Below are positions 10,875 to 22,882 of a stretch of 64,000 bases of DNA, one piece after another. Positions within the stretch are counted from its first letter, which is position 1, and each line of letters opens with the position of its first letter. Below the pieces are notes generated by a model. The model made no database searches, was not told the DNA's origin, and saw nothing but the letters and a program-made list of their open reading frames with translations. Both the position numbers and the translations under genes were made by a program. Source of the stretch: Turbatrix aceti (Eukaryota; Nematoda; Chromadorea; Rhabditida; Panagrolaimidae). Where the stretch lies: assembly GCA_963969345.1 (NCBI GenBank), contig OZ017770.1, forward strand, positions 6,085,246 through 6,149,245, written 5' to 3'.

Positions 10875-12600
10875 ATGACGACAAGGCGGCCCTCCTACTC
10901 ACTGGGATTAGATGCTTTGCTGGGCATGAACAAACGTAAGTTTACGCGTGTTTTATTGTAGATCAACTAGATGACAAAAAAAACTTGTAGAGAAAAATGC
11001 TAACGTTATCAAGATTAACGACACGCTTCCGGAAAGGCCGTCGACACGTCATGGCCGAACAACGAGCAGTGAAGCGTCAACGACGGCTTCGTCAGACAAG
11101 GTTTTTTAGCCGTTTGGGATTGGATAAAACTGTTTTGCAAACCATCTATTTTAGAGCAAAGAAAACAAGTCACCATCGACCACTGACGTTTCTAGTAGAA
11201 CCTTTGATGTGTGGTCCAACGACAAACAGTTTTCGGATCCCCCTATCACCTTGGTTGACAAACCGATGGATCGCCTATCGTCATCGGATGGCAAAGACGA
11301 ATCCACTTCTATCCAAAGAAAACTCAGCAGTATCCGTTCTGTATCATCTGGAGGATCATCGAGACGAACCTCGACTTCTGGATCAGCATCCAGTGCTTCT
11401 CATGCATCCAAGGCATCTCTCAAATCCAGCAAATCATCTTCAAAGTTGAGCGTGTCCCCTCCATCGCAATCCAAAGTACCTCCAAAACCGACAAAACCAC
11501 CAACTCCTCCGGCGACAACCAAAATTAAATCGCAAACACCAAAAGCCTTAATAAAACCCCAGAAGCAACACCCCCAGAGCACAACAAGCAACAAAGTGGA
11601 TGACCTTGCCCGTACTTTTGAGACAGTCAGACAACAACAGAAAACAGAAAGTGCAGCGTTTAAAGTTAGTTTTGTCTTTGGTCTTTACAAAAACGTGCAA
11701 AGCATATGTTTTAGCTTTGGTTGAGTCGCAAAACAGAGGAAATTCAGAAACAAAAGCAAATAGAGCATGATAAGCTGCAGCGTGAAGAAGAAGAGCGGAG
11801 GCAAAAACTACTGGACTCATCCAAGGCATTCGAAAGGTGGAAAGAACTACGTGACGTCGAACTTCGGAAAAAGAAAGCAGAGCAGACTAAAAAACAAAAG
11901 CAAGAAGAAGAAAGGTTACGACAAGAAAAAGAGAATAAACGCAAGGAAGCGGAAAAGGTAACGATCATGACGCCATCTGACCGAAAAAAATCTGATTTTT
12001 TCAGCTCTTCAATTATTGGCTTTCGGCAAAGAAATCAGAACTTGAGAAAGCACATCAGCAGAAGCAATCCTTGGTAGACGAAAAGCGGAGAATAGAAAAT
12101 GAAAAGAAACAAAAAAGGGCCGAAGCCGATAAAACATTCGCAATTTGGTAAAAAAAAATGGTTTTGCGAACGCTGAGATCGAATAATCAGAGCGATGTTT
12201 CAGGAAAAATGAATACGAAAATGAGATACGCACGAATCAGGAACGACAACATGCTGACCGACAGCGACAACGCGAAGAAAACAATCGTTTGCATTCTCTA
12301 AAGGCACAAACAGCGAACAACGCCTACGATCTCTGGCTCAAGATCAAAGAAAAACAAGAAAGTCTGGAGCACAGTCTCGCCTACCGAGTACTCGAGTTCG
12401 ATTTTGAAGATTGTCTGGTGCAACGGCAGTCTCCATGGATTCCTGCGGGAGGCCGTTCTGTTCCCCCGAGTCCATCAGTTGCTTCCCTTCGATCCACAAA
12501 GCCCCGAAACAGCAGCAGTGTATCGACGAGACGACCCATCGTTGCGGCAAAGCGATCAGCTTCCCTGACAAATCGAAGACCCCAACCAAAAAAATCATAA
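10875..12600 (+). CDS. Coiled-coil protein with repeated aFxxW segments (MAP9/CCDC34-like)
   Basis: Six exons: 10875-10935, 10991-11100, 11155-11664, 11715-11957, 12005-12147 and 12204-12600 (487 aa). Residues about 60-220 are Ser/Pro/Lys-rich and disordered. From about residue 225 the protein is a long charged helix (Glu/Lys/Gln/Arg), broken by five similar motifs: AFKLWLSRK, AFERWKELR, LFNYWLSAKK, TFAIWKNEY and AYDLWLKIKEK. Spaced aromatic-plus-Trp motifs in a basic coiled coil are typical of MAP9 (a microtubule-associated protein) and the CCDC34/CCDC181 group; microtubule or ciliary binding is an inference. The tail is basic, Ser-rich and ends PQPKKS. All splice sites are GT-AG and the phases agree throughout. 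Confidence 0.7.
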
Positions 12601-12845
12601 CACTTGCCAACGCCAACATTTTAGATGACCATCTTAATTTTTATTTGAGGCAGAAGTAAACGTCAATCCGTAGACAAAAAGCACGTATGTTGTAGCGGTG
12701 AACTATTGCGTGGCCAAAATGGTAACAAGCGGTATAAAACAGTTAACAAGTGTGATTTGTTGAATGTGTTAAGGTTTGGTCAAAATAGGAAGGAACGTAT
12801 TATGCGTACATACTATGGGGGCCAGGTTATACGGGGATTGACAGA

Positions 12846-15800
12846 TTAGGACAGCGTAGTTATGACTTCATTTCCAGTTCCTCTCACGAAGAGTACGCGT
12901 GTGAGGTTGTCCGACAGTACCTCCAAATAGTGCATATAGGACTCGATATCATCCGTGTTAGGTCGAGGTAAGTTAAAGAGTACAAGTTGGCTATCGGGGG
13001 AATTTTTACGGACCAATTCATTCAGCTTGATCGCAGCATGCATCTTATGCACCTGAAACCAATGTTGTATCGTCGTGAAACAACAGGTCTGCCAAAAAAC
13101 TTACTTTTCCGCGATCCAAAGATTTAAGGAGCTTATCCTTGTCAGCTTCGCTTGTGATGCTGGGGACCGGTCGCTCCGAAGTAGTGTCACCTTCCGCATC
13201 CGTGTCGGGTGAACCATTTTCGTTCGGCGCTGATCGTCCTGTTCTGATCTGTTTGAGGAACTTGGTGCGTTCTTCCATCAGAAGCGTGCGTTCGAATGCT
13301 TCTTTCGAGATGTGGGGATCGCTGAACTCGATTACCTCAACTTGAGCGTTGATACGGAGCTGGTACAGGTACAGCCGCAGATTCTCTTGAATCTTAACGT
13401 TGTTGTCCATCGCAGTGGCGACGCAGAGCACGCGAATCCTGCAGTTGCGCCAGGTCTTGTTCGTGTGAAGGAGATAACCGACCAGCAGAGCGATTCCGCC
13501 GTCTTGGACGATCCAGTAGACGTCAATGTTGCCGGAAACTCGGGTCTTGGATGGGAAGTCGGTGATGCCTTTGGCCACGATCAGACTCATGTTGTGTGAA
13601 ATGCCCGTCTTGAGTTTCTCTGAAAAGTGATCAAATAAATAATCCAAAGTTGTTATAAATAAATAAAATCACTCACCAATGAAGGTGGCGTACTCCGAAT
13701 CAACAATATCCTTCTGCGCAGGATCACAGGACGTGGGCCAGCTCAGGAGAAGCGTGTTGGGGCGCAGACCACCGATGCCAATACTCTGAATAAGAGTATG
13801 AAGACTGCCAGCGATTTGATTCTCGTTGTACAACAGTGTTTTGGCAAAACCACGTAGTCGAGCGTTTCGCATATCCGATGACATGCGTTCACGAATTTGT
13901 CGAGCAGATGCCTGATCCTCGGTATTGTTGGGTTGACCCCGGATAAATGATACAACAATTGTGAGCCCACGTCCAGCTTTGAGTTGAGAAGCAAGATTAA
14001 TGAGATTCAGGTAGCGAACATCTACGAGTTCTTTCGACCAAGGCATGGAGTGAAGAACCAGGATTTGAGGTCTGCAAGGGGATACCAAAATTATCTCCCG
14101 CAACAAAAATAATTTAAAAAAAGCTCACCGCCAGTTTTTAGGATGCACATCGTCGTCGTCAATCTTCATCAAACTGTACTGAGCGGTGGTCAGTGCAAGA
14201 CCACGAAATCCATCGCCCCATTCCTTCTTGGCTCCCTTCCATTCCACGTACTTGTAGATGCCAAAGCACAGCAAGCACGAGAGCAAAGCGTAGTCCCAGT
14301 GAGTGCTAAACATTATGAAGAAGCACAGCAGGGCACCGAACAGAGCAAGAGACCAGTGGAAGTATCGATAACGCGGCCGCCAGTTGGGTGATCCCATGAC
14401 AGAGTGCATGAAACAGATCACGTTGACAAAGGCGTAGCACATGAGGAAGAAGAAATCCACGACTGCGGCGATCGTATCCACTGCACCAAGCAAGATTGCG
14501 AATTCCGCGATGACAAGGGTAAGGAGCAGGCCATTAAAAGGCTCGTTCTTCTTCGTCACCTTGGCAAAGGGCTGCAGCACAGGGATAACGTCGTCCTTGG
14601 CAATGCCCTGGAGAATGCGGGGTGCACTGCAGAGACACTGAAGAGCTGCGCCGAAAGTTGACAGGAAAGCGCCGATGAGCACGATCCAAGGCGAAGGCCA
14701 CGCCAGTGAAGCCACAATCATGCGACCGTTTAGCGCAACGCCGTACTTGTCACGCAGAAGTTCAGGTGAAATCGCGGCACCAAAAACCAGAGCAAGAGAG
14801 AAGTAGATGAAGGACGTGGTCAGCTGAGCAGCAATCGTGCCCGTAGGAATCGACTTCTGGGGATTGGCCAAATCACCGCTCATGTTCGTACCGGTTAGAA
14901 TGCCCGTCACAGCAGGGAAATAAATCGCCAGAAGGTGGAAGAAGCTGACCTGATGATCTTGGAAGACTTCATACAACTTGTTGGCAATCTTTTCCGGTAG
15001 ATAGTGATCTTGTTCGGGGTAGACAGGTGCCAAGTTCCTGATCAAAGCGTCAGACGCGAAGCCGGGGAAACCATTCTGGCATCTGACCATGGAGAAATCG
15101 GTCCATGAAAGGTTGTTGAGGACATTGAGGAACGGCCTGTAAAGGATAATATGTTATTGTGTGCAAAAGATTCAAATAGCTTACTCATAGGAAACGTTGC
15201 AGTAAGTGCAAATATCAATAATGGAAGCTTCGGGGGGTAAAAAGTTCTTAGCAGCGAGCAAGTGATCATCGTACATGCAGATATGTTGTCCGGCATCAGG
15301 ATTGAGTGTCTTTTCGATACCACCAGCGTAGCAAGCCAAAATCGAGATAATAACCATACACAGTGAAACTGGCGCCATCAGCTGTACAAATCTGACACCC
15401 ATAGCCACAATGAGACCTTCGATGATCAGAAGCAGCGTGCCGTAGATACGATAGTTGTGCGACATCATTCCGAAAATACGGGTTTCTGTCTGTACCTCAG
15501 TACCGCCGATCGTAAGCCAAGGACATATGTATAACTAAAAAAATAAATATCATGAGTAATCCTCAACGCATAAACAAACAAATAACCAACCAGTAAAATT
15601 TCTATACCGCCGACGAGGTACATGGCTGATGCAACTGTATTTGCCAGGTAGAAGAGAATTCCCACAGAACTGCCAAATTCAGGACCAAGGTTTCTGGAGA
15701 TCATGAAGTACGCTCCACCGGATTCAATAATGCCATTGGTAGCGACGGCAGACAGACTGATGCAAGTCAGGAAAGTCTAAATGAGCATTAATTAACTCGA

Positions 15801-16342
15801 GAACAACGAAATTAAATAGACTAACCGCCAAGCAGCAAACCAGGAGCATCAGGAATGTATGCCCAACTCCACCAACACCCACGCACCATGACAAACGAAT
15901 GAACATGGTAACGCCGAGGATATGTTGAATTGTTGGAAGGTAAACACCGAGCATTGTGCCGAGATTGGCTTTCGCCTTCCGGCTTTCATCCCGTTCGATA
16001 GGACCCGGTGTGGTATAGCCTTTGACATAGTTGGTGAGAAGTCCGGTTTCTTCGTAGAGAGCAATGGGAGGTTTCGTGGGATCACTGTACTCCGACCCGA
16101 GTTCTAAAAAATAATTTATCACAGAATGCCAAGAATGATGATTAATCAGAGTATGAAATGAAAAATAGGTTAGTAAAAGCAAGCAAACCATTTTTTTCAC
16201 CGTCAAGCAAATTTGTTTTATCTATGTTGATAGCGAAGTGATTAGGAGGTGCTGCATTTTCGGTTGAAACCGTAGGTGATGAATTCGTAGGTTCAAGTTC
16301 TAGTGCTGACTCGTCTACCTTGGTTACGGATGCTATGGTCAT
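12846..16342 (-). CDS. K-Cl cotransporter (SLC12A4-7 / KCC family), short-leader isoform
   Basis: Eight - strand exons: 16201-16342, 15826-16103, 15591-15776, 15185-15534, 14129-15136, 13677-14071, 13105-13619 and 12846-13052 (1026 aa). The order is N-terminal cytosolic tail, 12 transmembrane segments (opening [14 protein letters not shown]), a large extracellular loop with sequons NVS and [15 protein letters not shown], and a long C-terminal domain ending in [15 protein letters not shown], the KCC-type C terminus. These features separate KCC from NKCC. KCCs export K+ and Cl- electroneutrally, setting cell volume and the chloride gradient that makes GABA or glycine inhibitory. The first exon carries its own ATG at 16342, with a splice acceptor just upstream, and joins exon 2 in phase 1. 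A second N terminus is encoded farther upstream (listed separately). Confidence 0.93.
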
Positions 16343-17155
16343 CTTTTCGTCCGCTTAACCCGCTGTATAAACAAAAAAAAATTAATTAGCGTTCAAGCAA
16401 AGTTATTGAGATCTATGTGAAAGCAAAACTCAAAAACAATTGTGTAGTTTAAAGCAATACACCCGCGCAGAAACTCGGTAAAAATCAGATTAGATAGGGA
16501 AATCGAAAAACCTCCGTACTCTACAAAGAAAAAAGACGCAACTGAATGAGGCACACATCGTATTGGGTTATTTTTACGACAAACATCACAGTCGATGTGG
16601 TGTGAGGGCCAACTGGTGTAGTCCAATATGTGTGTACGTGTGCCGGAGGGAAATCGCGCGCGCTCAAAAGTCAGTAAAGCATACAGAGACTCGGTTAAGA
16701 GAAAGCACCGATAAGTTGTAAGAAGATTAGGGCACACGCAAACAAGAAAACCACTGGTCGAAAAACACCAGACAAATGAGCGAATGAGCGATTGTGTATT
16801 TTGGTTCGTTAATAAATATAAACAACGCGCCGTTTGCAAAACGAATGGACCTGAGTCCACATGGCATGCAGTACGCACGCGCCGTCGTAACATCTGTTGA
16901 AAAAAAAAACACCTGCTACCATGAAGCATTTTTGTTAGTAGCGTTTCAAACGTTAGCAGCATGAAATTGATTCATCATGGGACAGTTGTTGAAAGCAGCA
17001 TTAGTCATCGAAAAACGGGGGTAGGTTTCCGTTTATCGCTGATGACTGAAGGGTGCAAAGTTGAAGAATGCCCCCGAGCTATTGAAAGATAGGACAGCCA
17101 GACAGCCGTTAAAACAACGACTAGCGCAAAAAATAATACACATTCGACAGCTTAC

Positions 17156-18175
17156 CTTGCAGGCCGTCCGGCGCCGTCTTTTCTACGTTATCAGTCGTGC
17201 CACTAAAAATAAACAATAAATATTGTATCACTTTACGATTATTTTAAACGAAAAAAAGTTTAGATTAGCATTTCCGTCAGCAATGTGCTCATTGATGAGC
17301 GCAACGCAATGGCTCTCGTGTGCGTGTTCTCACAGGTGAGACAACAATAGAGATAAGCAAAATGTAGCATATAAACAGTGACACCCACTTTTCTTTGTCG
17401 AATGACTGGAGTCCATAGCTGTCAGATACCTTTTTTCTCATGAATATTTTTCCGAATAAGCCGACTCTGAAAAGAAGTGATCACCTGTAGCGGGAGTAAG
17501 TAAAATAAAGACAAAAAAAATCATTAAATGTACCATACATTCCAAAAGTCAGTCTACGCGTGGCCATAAAAGATTTATACTTTTTCATGTAACGCAATTA
17601 ACTTTACACCCCCACCAATGATCCACGCCATTTGGTATAATTAGTATGTTTAGTATAATACATCATGCGCAGTTCAATCAGCGCAATCAAAGAAGACAAA
17701 TTGATTGCGGGTAAAAGGAAGTCAGTCTATTACTATGATGTTTTTTTTTTCAAAGTTATATGCGCTGTGTCTAGCGACGCCAAAGGAAAATAATTCCTAC
17801 AGCGTGATGGCTAATCCAAAATTATAGATAACTTATCAAAAAAGCGAGTGGACTCAAATTCAATGTTTATATTCCATATATTTCTGTAAAGACTCAAAAA
17901 AAAGTCAATACGCGTGCACATGTGGAACAAACGACTTCGTTAACGATGGTGCGGTTTAAAAAAGATGACCAGAGACTGATCAATTTCAATCTGTCTCTTC
18001 AAGAGTATTGTTGGTTCGAACAGACCTGAGTTGTTTCGCGCATAAGATTACATTAAGATAGAGACTGGGACAAACTAAACAAGTCAGACAAAATTCATGT
18101 AAATACTTACTTTTTTTCGCCTTCATGCTCGTGGTCAGACGATTTTTTCGAACTCATTGAGTTCAATTGGTCCCC
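17156..18175 (-). CDS. Alternative N-terminal exons of the KCC gene
   Basis: Two - strand exons, 18111-18175 (ATG at 18157) and 17156-17202, have consensus acceptors (TTTGTTTCAG, ATTTTTAG) and GTAAG donors. Together they encode MSSKKSSDHEHEGEK, then NGTTDNVEKTAPDGLQ, ending in phase 1. That is the phase needed to join KCC exon 2 at 16103. They cannot be read into the 16201-16342 exon because its leader has a TAA. They therefore define a longer-range isoform starting about 1.8 kb upstream, skipping the proximal first exon. Mammalian KCC genes also use alternative N-terminal exons. Confidence 0.65.
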
Positions 18176-21100
18176 CTGAAACAAAAGTCTAATTAAGATT
18201 GGCCACGTACACAAAAACAATTGGAAATATTCCCGAATCACGAAGCAAGTACGGAACTATTCACCCCGAATGAGGACAGGTATCAGAAAAACCGACGGCG
18301 AAACAAAATTATACAAAAACTAAAAGCTCGGGTGGTTGTGCATAAAACAGTTGAACAAAAAATGTTCGATAATGCGATTTCTGGTATAATATGATGCATT
18401 TGCATGCGATGATGCGTGCCGATAACATTTGTCCATGTACGCAAGATTAGTTTAGTAACATTGGTATAGATCGCCGTTTCGGGATTGTTCGACGACCACA
18501 AAACAGACAACACCAAAAGTTTAACCGAAAGATTGTTCTGAGTGATACTGCATGTGTAATTGTAATTCCGATGATAGGTGTGAATTGATATGAAATGTTT
18601 CTCGCGGAAGCAAGTTTTTGCCGTGAGTGAGTAATTCGCTGTATTTATCATCGTCGATTTCTCAATTTTTGATTTAATTGGTCTTTCGTAATACACGCTA
18701 AAAGATCAAATCGGAAAAATTTTTACAATTTGACAGAATAAGATCATAAAAAACACGTGGGAATAAATTCTTTTCATGTTGGCATGAAAAATGCCGTCCG
18801 ACATCACTACATATATTTCATCTCATTTTTTGGCTTTCGCTGTTGAGATAAATTGGTGACAGTTCATATCTGCATGTACAACAAATCTGTGTTGTCAAGT
18901 CAACATCCGAGTGATACGTACGCAATGTCTCACAGACCATGGAAATCGATCTTTGGCTGTGCATTTGAATATCAAAAGCAGGCACCGAAACGCATTCCAA
19001 CTTGGGACTTTTGACAAAGGAATGCACTACAATCCCTTAATTAGTCACATATTGTTTTTGGCTTCTGACATATATATGCAAACCTTTTTGTGACCCAAGG
19101 AGTAATTAAACTCGAAAGTAGTTAAAATTCAATTTGTCTCATCTGGCTTTCAAAAAAGGAACGCATTTATTGTTTTTTGTAGTATTTTTTTATTTCAAAT
19201 GATAGAATTCCTAATAACGCATTCCTCGGGTGAATGATAACATGCATGATGTATCATAAAATTCCAGCAGAGAAATCAGTGCACCTCATTCTTCTTCAAA
19301 ATGCCAACTATTCAGAAATGGAAACGAGAATCAATGTTCGGAGCAAAAACAAAAGTCAAATTCGTTTTTACAGATAACATTCTTCAATAAAGATACATTG
19401 CTGCCATTGTAGACTCGTGGCTTGTCGGCGGAAGACAAAACAGCTCAAATTTGGATGACATCTCCCTTACTCAGCTCTAGCAGCCTAGATAAAGCCGCGC
19501 TATGCTGCATTGGCCATTTTTTTCCCGACGCTGACTCCCACGGGTTCAATTCCAGTGATTTGCTAAGTTTTTGCCTCTAACCACAGCATCACTGCTTGAT
19601 GGCTATTCTCTTTTCTGCCTTTTTTTTCCCGTCCCGTCCTCGGATGCAACGGATGAACAACGGATATATCAATTTGGCACCAAACAGAGAACCCGAAGCA
19701 GTGCTCTCTAGGCACTGTTGCATCAAGGCTTACTTTTAGGTCCCCTGTCATGGGTACTGCCGCACCCCTTTTTTCTCATGGAATGGAAAATATTTACCGT
19801 TGACTATGGAAAATATAGTAAGTTTGAGTGTAAAGTTACAAACTCATTCGAGCTTCATCTTGTTTTATTTAACTAATCCGACTTCCTTACTGGGTGCAAC
19901 CTCAAAAATAATGACGCGAGATGTAGATTTAGTATTTGTACTATATCATGCTGCCGACAGTGCGGTGCACTATTCTACAACAGCCATTGTTCTGGTTTGC
20001 CACAAACAGAAAAGGCAAATTCTATTTTGATCATTACTCATTCAACAGGGCACCAAATGATACCAACTTTTGCTGTCAGCTAAAAAAATAAAATTGGATA
20101 AATGATTTTTTCTCTAGAAAAAAAACCGGAAAATGAAACTCAATTTTTTTGCGTTAACTGAGTTGTAAATCGTCAAAAAATGCCCCAAAAGTCGAGGTCG
20201 GCGTTGTTTGTTGTCTGCTGGCACCCACCGTAGTCCGTGCGTGTCACCATTATTGTATAGTATTTTTTTGTTGTAATATATCAGCGGGAATGTGGGGCAA
20301 AAATTTGTTGACAGTACGTACCTATAGCTGGTGTTATTTTTCTTAGTTACTATATCTTTGTATTTATTGTTGGGAATAGAATCAATGTCTTGTACTCGCC
20401 CCCTTTTGCTGGCTGCTTTTTTCACAAGTACTCAAAGCACAGCGTGAAAAAAGCTGCTCTAATGATGCCTCCGGAATTGGCATCATTGTCGGGATGTCAA
20501 GTTATCAAGGTCTACTGTTATTCGTTTTAATAGAGAGCTTCCCGTTAACATTCTTTATAACCTACTCTGAAGCTGCCTTGCCTTCATTGGTATCCATTTT
20601 TTGAAATTTGAAACCCCATTTTCAAGCTCATCTGTCAATCGTGAGAGTGATGTTGGCAAATATCCGCTTAGCGCAATTTTTTTACGACAATCACTACTTT
20701 TTTGGGTTTTTTTTTCGGCAAAGCAAGGGAACCCCCGCAATAAATAAGTCAGTGTCGGAAGCGCACTTTTATTCTCCATCAATGAGTTGGAGAATTTCGG
20801 AAAAATTTTGGCGCATTTTTTGGAAGGATACCGATGAAAACGGCAAAAGGAAGGGAACTTCCGAAACAGCATATATTCAATCAACATCCCTAATTTGTTC
20901 TTCCTTTTTGTCAGCTTCTTCTTGCTTTGACGAAGAACGATAACTATGCCACATATGTTGAGTTGCGTTCTTCTGCTTTCGCGCGCTCTTCTTCATCTCC
21001 GTCGTCTCTTGCCGTCAACTTCAACAATGCTAGGCAAATTACCGGTTGCACAAATTCAAGCACAACGTAAAGCACAGTGTTGAAGCAAATTTGTAGTTAG

Positions 21101-22174
21101 GGTTTGAACAAGGCCAGAAAAGCTCGCATATTTTTTGGATGCCAATGTCAGACAGGAATAAGAAATTTTTTCGTGTCCCCCGTTTGACGCATGATGCCTA
21201 AATCACACCCCCTGGACGCTATTTTTTTTAGTTGTTAAATGGGTGACGTGATAAGTTTTGAGTTGTTCATAACTTCTAACAATTGGCGGGTACCGTAGGC
21301 ATGAAAAGTTAAGATTTTTTGCAGTCACTATAATTTATTTTACATTCCCAACAAAGTTTGGTGAAAACCAAGGCATTTGTTAGCGTGTCACGTCTTTTGA
21401 TTTAAGGGTTAGTGTTGGCATCTTTTAGAAATATTTATGAATCCCTGCAAGCAAGTAATGGTAGCCTGTATGCGTGACTGGGCCATGGTGACGGCCAGGA
21501 AAAAAAGGTGCCTATTCATCGGCGGCCTTTATCCCCGTCAATGTGAACAAAAAATAGAGTCCAACTTTGCGCACGTAAAACAAACTCCCTCCCGGAGAAT
21601 GAATATAAATAGAAGTTTGTAGTACGGGAATTTTGTCTTGCTTTTCTTACTTTTGCATCCTGAACTGTCTGTTTTCCAAATAAGCATGTCTTAAGCTTAT
21701 CACAAGTCCCATTAAACTTTGTCCTCCCACATTTATTTCATGTATACAGATCCGTACAGCATACATAAAACGAGAAATAATAATGTGTAGCTAACATTTT
21801 TTTTTGTTGTTGTTTTTTTTATTTACAGTCCTTTTCAATTGTTAGCACCAATTACATACATACATCCATGAGACACCTACCTCTGTCGACGGATGTCGAC
21901 GTGAACTTCGGAGTTAGAAAGTCGTGAAGTCCTGAGGCATGTTTGCGCTACTGCCCCCAGAGTGCGCAGCTCGATTGGGGGAGGGATAGTTCGTGGTTTG
22001 TAGCTAACATATTGTTCTTCTTTCCCAAAACTATTCAACTGGCCCCAAAACCTTAGTTTACTATGACAACAGCACTCATTCCGGGGCTCTATAAAGTAAT
22101 GATGGCGCGGACAGTCATTTTTTACGACGCGTTACCTTGAAACCCATCTTTACATAAATACAAATACTTTTCAG
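18176..22174 (+). other. Four-kilobase non-coding region upstream of the cholinergic locus
   Basis: No coding exon is supported: open frames are short and AT-rich. It separates the divergent KCC and cholinergic genes, so it probably holds promoter and enhancer elements for neuronal expression. Visible structure: a perfect 9-bp inverted repeat at 20461-20487, GTCGAC repeated either side of GGAT near 21886-21901, and TATAAA near 22090, some 85 bp before the leader exon. Confidence 0.5.
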
Positions 22175-22234
22175 CTCGTGACTCTCCCGGATTGTCTGCC
22201 TCACCGACTAGCTGCACCTGAAACAATCAGAAAG
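22175..22234 (+). other. Candidate shared untranslated leader exon of VAChT and ChAT
   Basis: A 60-nt segment is bounded by a strong acceptor (ATACTTTTCAG) and a strong donor (AAAG|GTAAGT), has higher GC than its surroundings and lacks an ATG. It lies about 650 nt before the VAChT ATG. In C. elegans unc-17 and cha-1 share such a leader. Splicing to 22870 gives VAChT mRNA; splicing to about 25225 gives ChAT mRNA. No cis donor is evident upstream, so SL trans-splicing onto it is possible. Confidence 0.6.
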
Positions 22235-22882
22235 GTAAGTAGTGCTTTTTTCTTGCTTGCTTAAAATTTTCGGAAAGTATCGATACCGAGACAAACTATC
22301 TGCCGCTCTGTCTTTTCTCCCCGTTGTCTTCGGTCTTCGGAATTCCAAGTGTCTGCTGGTTTGGAAACGACCCCGCTTCTGCAATAAGGTTGGTCCAGCC
22401 AGACTTTATCTACCCAATGCAAAAAAATAGGGCTATAAAAAACGAATTTACACGTCAAATTTTTGTGAAGTTTTGACAACAACATAGTAAAAAAGAGAAG
22501 ACAACGCTCGATGCCCGCCTCCTAATCGCTGGCTCATCAGTGTCTTCTGGCGCACTTTGTCTGATGAAGAGAAGGCTGCAGCGCTCTAGGATGATACGCG
22601 TGGTCTCGAGGGATAGGGCAAAAATCTTTTGTGAAGAAATAGAGCCTTTTCCCCGCCAAACTTGCCTTCATGTTCATTGCATCATCGCCCGTGCTTTTCC
22701 AGTACGCACAATGGCCTGTTTTGGGCAAGAAGAATAGAGATATACGACTCCGCTGGCTTTTTATATCTACTTAGCAACAAGTGGTGGGGAGGATGACTCG
22801 AATGCGGTTCACGCCCTTCCCTAACGTGACATTGATTTAGTTTCACTCAATGTTAACTGCTTTTTTTAGGTAACAACTTGCC

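Noticed and set aside
16393..16962. 189-codon - strand open frame inside the KCC distal intron
   Set aside because: Cys/Phe-rich composition without domain features or fitting splice sites; it lies between the two KCC first-exon sets and looks like chance.
19490..19580. tRNA-like B box (GGTTCAATTCC)
   Set aside because: No A box, the T stem has a mismatch and no acceptor stem can be formed.
20608..20943. 111-codon + strand frame upstream of the cholinergic locus
   Set aside because: Overlaps an equally long frame on the other strand; low-complexity Phe/Ser content and no splice context.
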